A stretch of 64,000 nt of DNA from Pelodera strongyloides (GCA_036852015.1 JAANDG010000686.1:1-64000); one strand, 5' to 3'. Positions 1 through 12,072 are shown, numbered from the stretch's first letter. Notes: generated by a model not told the origin, from the letters alone. Program-made: numbers and translations.

Positions 1-1600
1 CCTTCTTGTGGATCAGGATGGTGTTACTACCTTTCCAGTTCTCAGGGACGATTTTCATTGAGAGGATATTGTTGAACAACCTGCAAACCGCGGATAGAGC
101 GGACTTTGGAGCGTACTTGAGGAGATCAATGGAAATGCCATCATTGCCAGGAGCCCTGTTATTAGGCATTCTCTTCAAAGCATGTTCAACCTCGCTCTCC
201 AAGAACTCCGGCACGTCCTCATTCACTTCAATGCCTGATTTCGGAACACGCTTCTTCGAAGCAAAGAGATCCCCATATAAATCTTTGATGATATCGGCAA
301 TATCCTGGATCTTGGTCTTCAAAGTACCGTCTTTGTCCATCATGGCCACAGTTGCCTCCTTATGCAAGGAATAGCGTTAGCGTACTTTCTTTATGGACAT
401 AAGACACTCGGCCGCTTCGAGAGCTTTAACCTCGTTAAAGCTCTTATAGTCTGCTTCAACCAAGGTCGCGACTGAGGCTCTGTACGTTTTGACCCTGATG
501 TAGCCTTTTTCGTCTCTCACGGATCAATTCAATGGTCTTTGACGTCAGTCTTTCTCTAGGATGAGCACGAATGACCGGCCTTGCCTCAGCTGATGCCCTC
601 GCCAATTCCCGGCTCAGTTCGGAGTACGACTGAGGTGAACCGTACCTCGACCAGTCCACTTGGTTCATCATAGCACGGGCTAGACCCGGATCAACGTCTC
701 CACGCCTGGAGGTGCGCCTTCTGAACTTAACAGAACCAAAGTTGATGATGGACTTGACCAAGCGGTGATCTGAACTTGAGCCGCACCAGCTTCTACCGAC
801 GATCTTACAGTCAACGACCCGATGGGCGTCGTTGCAAAGGACATAGTCCAGCTGTTTCTTTGCACCTTGCGGGCTCTGACACGTCCAAAGTCTACGCTTT
901 CGTTGTTGGAACATGGTGTTCAACACGTACATGCACTGACTTTCCGCAAAATCTGCTAGCCGTTGACCACGGTCATTACGGGTGTCTGCAGCGTAGTGCC
1001 CACGTACGTCCCCCATCGTCCTGGGACCGATGGACGCTTGAAGTCACCGACGACAAGCTTGACATGTGCACGACTGTTCGTCAGTTCTCGCTCAATGTCG
1101 TCATAAAGCTCCTCCACGACCTCGTCGTCATACTCGCTGGTGGGAGCGTACACGTTAACAACGGTGAATGTCACACGTTTCACTTCGCCATGAAGGACCG
1201 CCACACGCGGGCTGACTGCTCTCATATCGCTGACATATGGCAGGTATTCTGGGGGGACTATGAAGCCCACACCGCCAGACCTCGACCTCTCCTCTCTGGC
1301 TCCAATGAGCACACGGTGGCCACTGTGCCAGGTCTTGCACTTGCTCTCCTTGGACCGCGTCTCTTGGATAGCAACGATTCCAGCGTTCACATTATCGAGC
1401 TCGCCGATCAACTGATCGACATCAGCGTCCTTGTGCAGCGTCCGGGCGTTAAACGTAGATATATGAAAATAGGAAAAATTATGGTTCCCTACGGCCGTGA
1501 GATTGCTATAGCACCCCTGCCTTGCGGCGCACGGAACTCGGGGTCTTTGCTGATTTGACTTTGACATAGTTGGTTTTGGCAATACGTCCTGCGGGTGCCA
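1..1600 (-). pseudogene. RTE-type LINE, 5' part (AP endonuclease and start of RT), frameshifted
   Basis: Non-LTR retrotransposon on the minus strand, cut by the left window edge. From about 1582 down to about 1040 the frame reads like an apurinic/apyrimidinic-type endonuclease: a start resembling 'FNARTL', then 'IVAIQETR', 'GGVGFIV', 'VNVYAPTSEYDDE' and 'VVGDF', the usual order of this domain. Near 1015-1050 the reading jumps to another frame, where the domain continues with 'LDYVLCND' and 'SSDHRLV' down to about 456. Near the edge 'NNRAPGNDGISIDLLK' and 'WKGSNTILIHKK' mark the start of the reverse transcriptase. The frame changes and an in-frame stop near 378 show it is not an intact open frame. 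RTE assignment rests on the endonuclease and RT wording; a close relative of that clade is possible. Plus-strand frames here are antisense shadows. Confidence 0.85.
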
Positions 1601-1739
1601 ATCTTCTCGCAGGACGCCCGCTCATTTCGCCGGCATTACCCGTTTCACCACCACGGTGCGTTGAACCATGAGCATAGGATTGTAGGGGTCAGTACCGGTA
1701 CGCTTCGAAAACCACTTACATATACGTTTCAACAAACAC

Positions 1740-2388
1740 TTCAACACGTGTACATTACATGTAGCAGTTAAAAAACATTCACATATTCGAAAGCACCCCT
1801 GGTAAAGTCATGAGACATGCGCCGGGAACAACAATCAAGGAAAGGAAAGTAATTATGCATATACCACGTGTTCATGAGCCGACCACCTACTGTAAATACC
1901 CTACTGGGATGAAAAGGATTCACATTCCACAACTCGAGGACAAGATCGCAATGATACCACGTTTGTCAGTGTCGAGGACAAGGTAGCAATGATAACACGC
2001 TTTCAGTGAATGTCTTACGGGGGATAGGTATAGGTTCGGGATTCGGGGTATGGCACGTGGTTTTCGAGTTTTCATCTTCCGCCACTTGGCAAACAAAGAA
2101 TGGCGAAGGAAGAACCAATACCCTACTGGGATGAAAAGGATTCACATTCCACAACTCGAGGACAAGATCGCAATGATACCACGTTTGTCAGTGTCGAGGA
2201 CAAGGTAGCAATGATAACACGATTTCAGTGAATGTCTTACGGGGGATAGGTATAGGTTCGGGATTCGGGGTATGGCACGTGGTTTTCGAGTTTTCATCCT
2301 CCGCACGGTAGTGCCACGCATGACTTGAAAAGTCTTGCGAGTTGCAACGGAATTGAAATTAAGAAATGGTCGTTAGAATAACCGTGTC
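1740..2388. repeat. Duplicated block with internal tandem duplication (copy 1)
   Basis: This block matches 10680-11122 over several hundred bases, from the 'acattcacatattcgaaagc' stretch to the sequence around 'gcttgaaaagtcttgcg'. Inside this copy a unit of about 222 bp, beginning 'taccctactggg' at 1897, is repeated from 2119. Each unit also has a shorter inner repeat starting 'gaggacaag'. The 10.8-kb copy has only one unit without the inner repeat. No credible gene was seen; the minus frame containing 'VLPSPFFVCQVAEDENSK' exists in both copies and may be a relic of a coding sequence. Confidence 0.75.
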
Positions 2389-2845
2389 GAACCTCCGCGA
2401 AACGCCAATTATATGCTGACCTCGCATTGCTCGAACTCAGAATAAACCAAGTACTTTCAACATGGTAGGTGTAGACGGCAGAGGTTCTCAGTCACTCGCA
2501 ATACTGAGGTACTCGGCACGCACAGAGAGTCACAAAAAAATTGTATAGAATGAAGGAGAATGCAGAAGTCCACGATACATTTCAAAACCACGTGCCACAT
2601 AGGGTGCCATCTAGCATAATAAGCAAAAGTGAGTACGTGAGTAGAGTAGCCAACTGTGTACCATTTTGTCACAAGGAAGAAGCAAGGTTTCTACATATTT
2701 TCAAGTACGTGAACATGAGACAAACTTACACACGATGCCACAGTTAACTAAATACTCACCCCAGTAATCTCCGAGTCCAATTGCAAACGCTAATCAGCCA
2801 TAATCCCATATGAATGGGCAACTTGAACAGTGAAGAAAAGAATGC

Positions 2846-3404
2846 TATCGCGACAGCGATTCAAGTAATAGTTACTTAGTATAGAAATATTATCGCCTAA
2901 CATATATTTTGCAAGTATAGCGGACCAATGATCTACAAAAACCATAGTTTTGCAGAAACCTCGGGAGCCCTAATGAGGCATTCCCGCCACACTTTTTTGA
3001 ATATAGAAAAACCATCTTTTGAAACCAATCAGGCATGCGCGAGGCAAACCCTGTTGGAAAAACACAGGAGAAGGGATCAACTCATGACGAAGGCAGAAAT
3101 AGTAAGAATCAGTAGGAAGCTAGACAAACGAGATATCACAGGACAGCAGTTGGACCAGGCGGTTATGCAGTTCCAGGAGGGATATATAAACCCCCCTCTG
3201 GAAGCTAGCGATAGGGTAAAATCCAGCGAGGTAACCCACCTCGCCTTCGCTGCTCCACTCTACCGACTTCGACCTAACATTCTCCGCTCCCGCCGACAGA
3301 CCCCCATCGCCTCGCTCCAACTGATACCATACTAAGCTATACCACTGTTCAATAAACTATTAACTATTACGTGTACAGACCAGAGCACACACCCGGTACC
3401 AACA
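2846..3404 (+). repeat. 5' LTR of the BEL/Pao-like element
   Basis: Starts 'tatcgcgacagcg' and ends 'cccggtaccaaca'. It has a 'gggatatataaa' TATA-like stretch near 3179 and 'caataaacta' (polyadenylation-type signal) near 3351. The frame at 2928-3335 lies wholly within the LTR and is repeated in the 3' copy, so it is not counted as a gene. A candidate primer binding site 'ttggtgcaccgtccgg' follows directly at 3405. Confidence 0.93.
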
Positions 3405-3697
3405 TTGGTGCACCGTCCGGCTGGTTTGTATACGCCATCTACCACCTATTCTATCTTCATCTACTTACGGTCTAGGCGGGACCAAAAACCGAGAGGTCTA
3501 GAGCGGGACCAAAAACCGCAGAAGTCCAGAGCGGGACTTAAAAGTCGCACGAGAAAGAAAGAAATAATAACTGAAAAATCATCTCAAAAGGCAGCGAAAG
3601 AAAGGAACCCTCCGGAAGGCACCGTAACCAGCTACCCTCAAGTGGCAGTTGAGGTCCGCAGAAGAAAATTTAAGTGTAAATCATCAGAAGTTAATTG

Positions 3698-3930
3698 AGA
3701 ATTCGCCGCACAAAGGCACACGGGAACGCCGCAGAAAGGCCCCAGACAAACTCCGAACAGAGAGAGAAGAGAATTCGCCGCACAAAGGCACACGGGAACG
3801 CCGCAGAAAGGCCCCAGACAAACTCCGAACAGAGAGAGAAGAGAATTCGCCGCACAAAGGCACACGGGAACGCCGCAGAAAGGCCCCAGACAAACTCCGA
3901 ACAGAGAGAGAAGAATACGCCGCACAAAGG
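3698..3930 (+). repeat. 72-bp tandem repeat in the retroelement leader
   Basis: A unit starting 'gaattcgccgcacaaaggc' recurs at 3699, 3771 and 3843, with a diverged fourth start at 3913. The period of 72 bp is a multiple of three, so one frame carries a 24-residue arginine/lysine-rich unit three times. The leader upstream of Gag then continues with shorter 'gccgtagacgcaaga'-like repeats to about 4080. Confidence 0.9.
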
Positions 3931-4564
3931 CACACGGGACGCCGCAGAAAGGCACCCATACGAAGACGCGCCGCAGACGCGAACCTAAAGTAAGCTAGCG
4001 CCGAAGACGCAAGAAATAAGTTAGCGCCGTAGACGCAAAGAAAAAAAAAAAAAAAGAGACGAAGCGCCGTAGACGCAAGATAAAGAAAAAAAAAACCGCA
4101 GAAAGGACTAGCCGAGAGAAGGCCCCTATACCACGCCGCAAAAAGGGCAAAAGGAAAAACCAGCAGAACGAACGAAAGTAACGCACATCAGAAAGACAGC
4201 GAGAAGACCGCATACGAGCCGCACTATTACGCGAAAGAAAGCCACAAGAAACCCGCCGCAAGAAGGGCCCCACATTACGTCACATAGGACACAAGAAAGA
4301 AGGAAATAGCCGCTGGAAGGCCCTCATATAACGCCAAGAAGGGCACAAGTGACAAGAAACAAACATCAGGAAGGCCCCTATGTCGCAAAACACATCTAGA
4401 AGAAGACAGCACAAAAAGTTAAAGAAAGTTATAGTTTAATCAACATTGTTTATTACATTGTCAATTGTCATTAGATTGCAATATTTAATCATTTGTCATT
4501 ATTGTATCATCATTTATTATTGTTTATCAATATATTGTATATTTTCATCTACATAGAAAAAAAA

Positions 4565-5704
4565 ATGGCTTCGAAAATAGAGAAAAATTTCATAGCATTA
4601 CAAGTAAAAATTGAAATCCTAATAATGGAAATAAATTTGGTAATTCGAAAGTCCAGAGAAGGATGTTTGAATATAATTAATTGGGAAGATAGGCATGAGG
4701 AACGAGGGAAAGCAATGATTAATGAACTGAGGACAAGAGCCAAGTATATGATGGGAAGCATCAAAACAACAAGCAATATTATGGGCACTGTTATAGAAGA
4801 AGGAAACAAACTGAAGAAGTATCAGAAAGCACAAGTAGACGACATCACCGGAATCATTAGAGAATTGACCGAGAAATCCATTGAAGTAGTTCGAAATGTT
4901 CACCTTTGTTTGATCACTATGAAAATTAAGGAAGAAGAAGTCATACGCTTATTAGAAGACCTAAACTCTACAGTTGCATTTGAAATTTATGAATATGACA
5001 TCGGAGTAGATAATTTAATCGAAGATATCTATGTTAATGAAAATGAACAGGACGAGGAAAGCAAGAGCGCTAGTCAAATTCGAGATGATAGTAGGCAAAT
5101 ACAAAATAATAAATTTGAAACTGGAACAAAACCCCAAAGTCAACCTAGGGAAATTTCAAGAGATACAAATGACACCACTTCAGCTATGACCTCAAAGTTG
5201 GGATTATTAATAAAAGAAAATGTGGACACACCTCGAGTACCCACACAAGGAAAACAAAAAGAGGAACCAAACGAGAAGATTCTGGAGAAAGAAATGGGAC
5301 AAAAATCTGATACTATACAGGATCCACTAAATTTTGTTGAAGAGCACACCCGAGTCACGAAAAAACACGAAAGAAGTACTGGAAATACAGAGGATCTCGA
5401 TCTTATAATGAATAACCTGAGAATAACTACTAATAAACCGTGCGCATTTTGTAAAGAAATGAATCACACATCATCGGAGTGCAAGTCATACAAAACCGTT
5501 GTTGAAAGGGAAGCTATCATACAACATCAAGGAAATTGTGTGAAATGTCTAAATGTAGGACACTCAGCGAAATATTGCAGAACTAACCGAAAATGCATAC
5601 ACTGTGGTAAACGTGTTCATAACTCAGCTCTATGTTACAAACTCGAAAGAAGGGTAGCTGAAAAGAAAACAAAAATACGACATTTAGTTCCCAAGATAAG
5701 TTGA
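4565..5704 (+). CDS. Gag-like protein with three zinc knuckles
   Basis: A 379-residue frame starting at the first good ATG after an A-rich stretch. The N-terminal two thirds is lysine/glutamate-rich and predicted helical, with no recognisable domain. The C-terminal quarter has three CX2CX4HX4C knuckles: 'CAFCKEMNHTSSEC', 'CVKCLNVGHSAKYC' and 'CIHCGKRVHNSALC'. This spacing and order, with an arginine-rich link, is characteristic of BEL/Pao Gag, which packages element RNA. In autonomous members the polyprotein continues into an aspartic protease; here it stops about 25 residues after the last knuckle. The DUF1759-type Gag core usual in Pao is not visible. Likely able to bind RNA but not to mobilise alone. 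Confidence 0.88.
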   Translation: MASKIEKNFIALQVKIEILIMEINLVIRKSREGCLNIINWEDRHEERGKAMINELRTRAKYMMGSIKTTSNIMGTVIEEGNKLKKYQKAQVDDITGIIRELTEKSIEVVRNVHLCLITMKIKEEEVIRLLEDLNSTVAFEIYEYDIGVDNLIEDIYVNENEQDEESKSASQIRDDSRQIQNNKFETGTKPQSQPREISRDTNDTTSAMTSKLGLLIKENVDTPRVPTQGKQKEEPNEKILEKEMGQKSDTIQDPLNFVEEHTRVTKKHERSTGNTEDLDLIMNNLRITTNKPCAFCKEMNHTSSECKSYKTVVEREAIIQHQGNCVKCLNVGHSAKYCRTNRKCIHCGKRVHNSALCYKLERRVAEKKTKIRHLVPKIS

Positions 5705-5779
5705 AAAACGTAATTCAAATCATGTCAGCCAACAAAAACCACATTAATAACCTAATATTACCAAAAAACCTTGAAATTT

Positions 5780-5814
<35 letters not shown>

Positions 5815-6178
5815 ACCACATCTATAACCAGAAGATAATATGCATTCAAAATTAAAACCAACATGTAATTTTACACCAAAGTATCTCCTCAACATCAGAT
5901 TTATTTGTAGCTTATCCAGCATTACTCAATGTGTATCCGGATATCCACTATTTTATGGGAAAATCATCATGAATTCCTCACGCCACATTCTAGCAGAAAA
6001 ATGACCTGACAAAAACAACCCCTCTCCGTAGGCTTGCAAACATGCAAAAATGGCCCTAGCGGCCCCTCTTGCAGAAAACAAATTTAGTTCACAAGGGAAA
6101 GGCAACATAAAGCGAGTATCAAGAAACAAGCTTTGAGGACTACAAATGTAGGGACCAAGAACTAAATCTAGAAAAAAA

Positions 6179-6210
<32 letters not shown>

Positions 6211-6627
6211 GATAAACAAGTAAACATATATTCCTTATAGAGCCACTTGCGAGATATTCTTACGTTATGTTCACACCTTTCCATCTAAGGATTTACATGT
6301 TTTCATTGTAAAGCTTATAGTGAAGTAACTCTTTGGGTTTTCAACGCAAACAGCAAACCTGAAAGCTTCCACTTATGTACAATGATACTTTTCAGCAATA
6401 GTGATATAGTGATATATTATATGGTAATAATACAAAAATAATAATGAAAGTAACACTATAATAATAAGAGTGAATTATCGCAATTAGGATAGCTATTCCA
6501 AATAATAATAAAAAATAATAATAATGATAATAATAAAAAATAAATATATATATAATAATGATGATGATAAAATAAATCCAGTAAGAAGGATAGCATTGTG
6601 TTTCTTTTTAATGCTCGTATTTATTCT

Positions 6628-7085
6628 TTAAAGGGAGAGGCCCACGAGAAAAAAGTTGTCCTCCATTTACTTGCACAGAATGTCCGGAAGCTCAGAAATA
6701 TTTCTGTGAAAACCGCATCCATTTGCGTCTAGAACTCACAAAGATATTCTATGCTAAACAGTTCGGCCAGGCACCGTAGTCAGAAAGGTTAAAATACCTT
6801 TTTATAGTTTATACCCGTCCATTAGCATTCTTTCTCTACATAATAATAGTTAAAAGAATGAATAACATTACTACCATTATAACAAAGCGTTTCCAATGCA
6901 ATAATGCGACAAAAAAGCAAAATTTGTTTATGACTACGGTGCCTGGCCGAACTGTTTAGCATAGAATATATCTGTGAGTTTTAGATGCAAAGAGATGCGG
7001 TTTTCGCAGTAATATTTCTGAGATGCCGGACATTCTGTGCAAGTAAATTGAGGAAACCTTTTTTCTCGTGGGCCTCTCCCTTTAA
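6628..7085. mobile_element. Foldback element nested in the retrotransposon
   Basis: Begins 'ttaaagggagaggccc' and ends with its reverse complement 'gggcctctccctttaa'. The two arms of roughly 150 bp pair well, including 'ctacggtgcctggccgaac' on both sides. It shares the TTAA-AGGGA terminus with the foldback at 26862-27348, so both probably belong to one family using TTAA or TA targets. Confidence 0.85.
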
Positions 7086-7668
7086 TCACGTATAAATTGT
7101 GCGCATCTTTATGATGTAATAATTATTCTACAAAACAATTCAACTTAGAAATAAATAGTAATCAAAATAAACAAATAATACTATTTATAAAAATCAAATT
7201 AATAATATGGATAAATGCAAATTGCACTAACAAAAATAAATCATTAGTAATAAAAATAAAGTAAAATAAAAATAATAAAAATAAATTCAAGCAGCCTTAG
7301 TTAGTTATAACGGTGATAGTATTTAATTTTAAAAGCAAAAAAAAAAAAAAAAAGCTTTCGGTAGGATGAAGTCACACTGCATTTGTAAGACTGTAGTAGT
7401 CCGAGTTGAATCGAATGTAATGTAGTACAATTATTGATGGTTGATATAGAAGATCCAGCAGAAGCAGTAATAGTCCATAGCCCCGTGTATCGCTACTCAG
7501 ATCCAATTTCAGATCACAGCAAGGTAAAGTAAAGACCCGCGTGGCACGGTCAAAGTTAGAACCACAGCAAAGCTAAGATCACGTGGCATGGCTAAGTCAT
7601 ACAGTACCGTAAGGAGTAGCATAATACAAGTATAGTATTACTAACAAAGAACACGTCGCCCCCGGGAA

Positions 7669-8227
7669 TATCGCGACAGCGATTCAAGTAATAGTTACTT
7701 AGTATAGAAATATTATCGCCTAACATATATTTTGCAAGTATAGCGGACCAATGATCTACAAAAACCATAGTTTTGCAGAAACCTCGGGAGCCCTAATGAG
7801 GCATTCCCGCCACACTTTTTTGAATATAGAAAAACCATCTTTTGAAACCAATCAGGCATGCGCGAGGCAAACCCTGTTGGAAAAACACAGGAGAAGGGAT
7901 CAACTCATGACGAAGGCAGAAATAGTAAGAATCAGTAGGAAGCTAGACAAACGAGATATCACAGGACAGCAGTTGGACCAGGCGGTTATGCAGTTCCAGG
8001 AGGGATATATAAACCCCCCTCTGGAAGCTAGCGATAGGGTAAAATCCAGCGAGGTAACCCACCTCGCCTTCGCTGCTCCACTCTACCGACTTCGACCTAA
8101 CATTCTCCGCTCCCGCCGACAGACCCCCATCGCCTCGCTCCAACTGATACCATACTAAGCTATACCACTGTTCAATAAACTATTAACTATTACGTGTACA
8201 GACCAGAGCACACACCCGGTACCAACA
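7669..8227 (+). repeat. 3' LTR of the BEL/Pao-like element
   Basis: Matches 2846-3404 at a constant offset of 4823 bp, with no difference seen in the translated stretch. Followed by the second aatgc target duplication at 8228-8232. Confidence 0.93.
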
Positions 8228-8390
8228 AATGCGTAGAGTAAAGACGGCGGCTTACTAAAGGCAAAAGACGTTGGTAGAATTCTGGAACAGTAATCCATAA
8301 ACTATAAACACACCCAAAACTATATTACCACAGGTTGAAAGACTAAAGGGTAATTCGGTGGTTACAAACTGAAATATTTTAGACCGGTGT

Positions 8391-8974
8391 CAGAGGCCGT
8401 TTTCACCAACATTTACTTCTGTCAAAAAGGGTACTTCAGTCAAAAGCGCGCGGTACTTCTGGTTTCACCAACATTTACTTCTGTCAAAAAGGTACTTAGG
8501 TTAAGTACCTTTTTGACAGAAGTACGCTTTTAACACGGGAGGCGTACTTCCACCAAAAAGGTGAAAGTAAGCCTGTACTTCAGTTTTTTCTCCTTTATGA
8601 AGACTAATTAACTTAATTTGTTTAATTATTGTATGGTTTTTATGGTAAGTAAGTTTTGTAAACATTAATTGACAATGATTTCAGTTTTTGGATCACATTT
8701 CACATATTAACAAAGTGATTACACGCCTGATTATTTATATATTTCTTGTTTACATGGTGAACAACTTTTAGTAATTACTTAGATGTGTATCATATTCGTT
8801 TTAAAACGTAATCTAACTGTTATCCAACGTTTTCCTTCAAAAAAAGTAAATGTTGGTGAAATCCATCAAAAAGCGTGTGGCAGCGTACTTCAGTCATAAA
8901 TTTACTTAACCTAAGTACCTTTTTGATGGTCAAAAATTTATGACAGAAGTAAATGTTGGTGAAAACGGCCTCTG
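8391..8974. mobile_element. Inverted-repeat element, CAGAGGCCG family (copy 1)
   Basis: Terminal inverted repeats begin 'cagaggccgttttcaccaac' and end with the complement 'ggtgaaaacggcctctg'. Sub-terminal repeats of 'aaggtacttaggttaagtac' type form further hairpins. No transposase frame. A second copy starts at 11124. The CAGAGG end is hAT-like, but no clear 8-bp target duplication was found. Confidence 0.8.
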
Positions 8975-10680
8975 GAGGCGATTATAGATGGATAATGGAC
9001 ACCACAGCTAAATTACGTTACCTCAGCTGGTTTACATTACTTGCTTATAAAGCTTATAAAGCACCAAAACCACCGTAATATTACAGTAAAACCAATCTTC
9101 TATCGGAAATCGATCGAAAACTACTTTTTTTATCGGGCCTAAAAATGTCATTATTTTATAATTTTAGTGTGTTTTATTATAAACTTTGCCATTATTAGAG
9201 AGTATATTGTGTTCAATTTATAAACAGTTGCATTACTAGTCGTTAGGCAGCTCTTTGCGCATATTTGGACGCATCTTAGCGTATATTTTTCTTGTTTGAA
9301 TCATCATTTTTGCATAATGACAGCGTATTTTAAAATTTGCGATAAATAATTGATGTTTTTCATATCTTTTCAAAAAATATTATTTAGCTGCTTAGAATAG
9401 CCGACTATTCACGCTGCCAATGGATTAGCTTACAGCCATATCCGCTCTTTCTTCAAGAAACGGCTACGGATATAGCCGTAGCCGCATGCTTCTTTGGTAG
9501 CGACTACGGCTATAGTCGTAGCCACGCGCTGACAGAAAAGCGGCTCGGCTAGAAAACCGCATGATGCGTAGTCGGCTACAAAAATAGCCGTTTTGACACC
9601 ACTCTACGAGGGACTGCTTCAATGTCAATTCCATAAGAGACTAGAAAAGTTTTGACTAGAAAAGATATTCATCAGTGTCGTAATACAAGGCAAGACTCCA
9701 AAAGTTGTTCGCTGCACTCCAGTCGGGAGTAGCTTCGGGTGACAGAAGGTGAGACACAAAAGAAAACATCGAGAAAACATCTTCTCGAATCAGACTCCCA
9801 CTTGCAGTGCATGCAACATGCAGCCACTAGCTTCTTGGCTATGGACTAAGACACCCACTGAAAACCGAGGACAATATGTTGTCCATGGTCAACCTCTAGA
9901 CTGACATTCTCAAGCTCAACTACAGAATACTGTGGACGGCAGGTGGTTGTGGTATACAACAGGCAACCACTGTTGATCAGGATAAAGAAAAACATCCAAC
10001 ACCTATAACCTATTTGTTCAATGGGAATGGGTTTGTACAAAGGTTTCATACAGTAACGTTTCCACCAAAAAGCAGGGGTTCTAATAGCCATTCAATTACT
10101 CAGTAAGTATGATACCCTGCCTGAGCCTGGGTAAACCCTCGTATGCGATATAGGCTCGAAACGGGGTATCATGTTAGAACATGATGCATTATTATCTTCT
10201 TTTTTTTCACACTCATTATCATCTATAAGTTCCTTATATTGAGTAATATAAGTAGTGCATCGTAGAAATAAACATACCGACGAGCGCGAGTCCCCTCCTG
10301 AGTAACATGTTGAGGAAGATCAGCCGCAGCTAAGCAAGGATCCGGGCGCCTGAAAATGCAGTACGTCAAGTGTTAGTTAGATTCTCAACAGAGGTTCAAC
10401 CCCCACCCCCCCCCCCATTAAAAAAAAGTAACTAACAGCTTAATGTATTACTCGTATAACTTCAAACGTAAAAGTTATCCGAGCATTACAATTATCGCAG
10501 CAGTTAATATTAATACGATCAGAACTTTGATGTTTGGAGGCAAGCACCGTGTAAACTTAGAATGCAGGCAGGGGTAGTTCGCCGTCCACTAACGTGCCGT
10601 TGAAACTTGAAACATATTCTGATGACAACCACACTCCCAAATTCCCATGTATTATATTTCGGAAACCACTTGACATATAG
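8975..10680. other. No recognised gene; small foldback at 9405-9585
   Basis: AT-rich DNA. At 9405-9585 there is a nested hairpin region ('tagccgacta' to 'tagtcggcta') with inner palindromes such as 'ggctacggatatagccgtag'. A minus-strand open frame of 81 codons at 9846-10091 has no splice context or family match, so it is not called as a gene. At 10131-10170 a stretch containing 'ctcgtatgcgatataggctc' resembles, in reverse, 62752-62792. Confidence 0.5.
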
Positions 10681-11122
10681 CATATATGCTTCAACACTTG
10701 TACTTGTAGACAGTTAAAAAAAACATTCACATATTCGAAAGCACCCCCCTGGTAAAGTCCTCAGACATGCGACGGGAACAACAATCAAGGGAAGGAAAGT
10801 AATTATGCATATACCACGTGTTCATGAGCCGACCACCTACTGTAAATACCCTACTGGGATGAAAAAGATTCACATTCCACAACTCGAGGACAAGGTAGCA
10901 ATGATAACACGCTTTCAGTGAATGTCTTACGGGGGATAGGTATAGGTTCGGGATTCGGGGTATGGCACGTGGTTTTCGAGTTTTCATCTTCCGCCACTTG
11001 GCAAACAAAGAATGGCGAAGGAAGAACCAAGTGATGAGGTTCGCCGTTCGCACGGTAGTCCCACGTATGGCTTGAAAAGTCTTGCGGTTGCAACCGAATT
11101 GAGAAATGGTCGTCAGAATAGC
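10680..11122. repeat. Duplicated block (copy 2)
   Basis: Homologous to 1740-2388 in the same orientation but with a single copy of the 222-bp unit. The two copies lie either side of the LTR retrotransposon. Confidence 0.75.
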
Positions 11123-11123
11123 C

Positions 11124-11642
11124 GGAGGCCGTTTTCACCAATATTTACTTCTGTCAAAAAGGGTACTTCAATCAAAAGGGCGCGGTACTTACGGTTTCAC
11201 CAACATTTACTTCTGTCAAAAAGGTACTTAGGTTAAGTACCTTTTTGACAGAAGTACGCTTTTAGTATGGGAGGCGTACTTCAACCAAAAAGCTGAAAGT
11301 AACCCAGTATCTCGGGTTTTTCTCCATTATGAGAGCCGATTAACTCAACTTGTTTAATAATTGTATGGTTTTCATGGTAAATAAGCTTTGTAAGCATTAG
11401 ATAACAAAGAATTCAGTTTTTGAATCACATCTCACATATTAATAAAGTGATCACACACTTGATTATTTAGCTATTTCTTGTTTACATGGTAAATAACTTG
11501 TAGTAATTACTTAGATGTATATCATATTCGTTTTAAAAAGTAATCTAACTGTTATCCAACGTTTTCCTTCAAAAAAAGTAAATGTTGGTGAAATACATCA
11601 AAAATGGTGCTGCAACGTAATTCAGTCAAAAATTTACTTAAC
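11124..11642. mobile_element. Inverted-repeat element, CAGAGGCCG family (copy 2, right end missing)
   Basis: Aligns with 8391 onward through 'aaaaatttacttaacc', then breaks off where the tRNA-derived SINE begins at about 11643. The right terminal repeat was not found downstream. Confidence 0.75.
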
Positions 11643-11834
11643 CATAAGCTAGCATAGCTCAACAGGTAGAGCGGTGTACTATGAATCGAGAGGTTGTGCG
11701 CTGCTGTGGGTTCGAATCTCGCCACCGGCAGTATGCTCTGTCGGCAACCAATAGAAAATTTTCTTTATGAAAAGATTTCGTTTCGTTCATACAAACAAAA
11801 GACCAAGTAAACTCTTCTCCTTTACATAATAAGA
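11643..11834 (+). mobile_element. tRNA-derived SINE (family A)
   Basis: The head has both RNA polymerase III boxes: A box 'tagctcaacaggtagagcgg' and B box 'ggttcgaatctcgcc'. The acceptor stem pairs poorly, so this is not a working tRNA gene. A tRNA-unrelated body follows, ending 'cttctcctttacataataag'. The same body and end occur without the head at 42222-42276, which shows a dispersed family. Confidence 0.7.
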
Positions 11835-11862
11835 TGAAACGTATGCGGAGAACAGAATTCCT

Positions 11863-12072
<210 letters not shown>

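Larger units (their letters stand above)
2846..8227 (+). mobile_element. Complete non-autonomous BEL/Pao-like LTR retrotransposon
   Basis: The element is bounded by two direct repeats of 559 bp and flanked by the 5-bp duplication aatgc (2841-2845 and 8228-8232). The 5-bp duplication and the Gag zinc knuckles fit the BEL/Pao group. The internal 4.26 kb carries a repeat-rich leader (3405-4490), one Gag-like gene (4565-5704) and then about 2 kb of AT-rich DNA with a poly-A run at 5785 and a foldback insertion (6628-7085). No protease, reverse transcriptase, RNase H or integrase frame is visible, so it must rely on proteins from elsewhere. Both LTRs encode the same 135-codon frame without a difference, which suggests recent insertion. 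Confidence 0.9.

Noticed and set aside
776..1558. 260-codon plus-strand frame
   Set aside because: It is antisense to the endonuclease of the RTE-type LINE, whose motifs are clear on the minus strand.
2928..3335. 135-codon open frame, repeated at 7751-8158
   Set aside because: It lies wholly inside the LTR and recurs only because the LTR does; no domain or start context.
3638..3993. Several overlapping frames of Cys/Phe- or Arg-rich repeats
   Set aside because: They are the six readings of the 72-bp tandem repeat; only the property of the repeat itself is worth noting.
9846..10091. 81-codon minus-strand gene
   Set aside because: No splice or start context, no family match, and the region is repeat-rich.
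11643..11730. Functional tRNA gene
   Set aside because: A and B boxes are good but the acceptor stem does not pair, and the body continues as a SINE.
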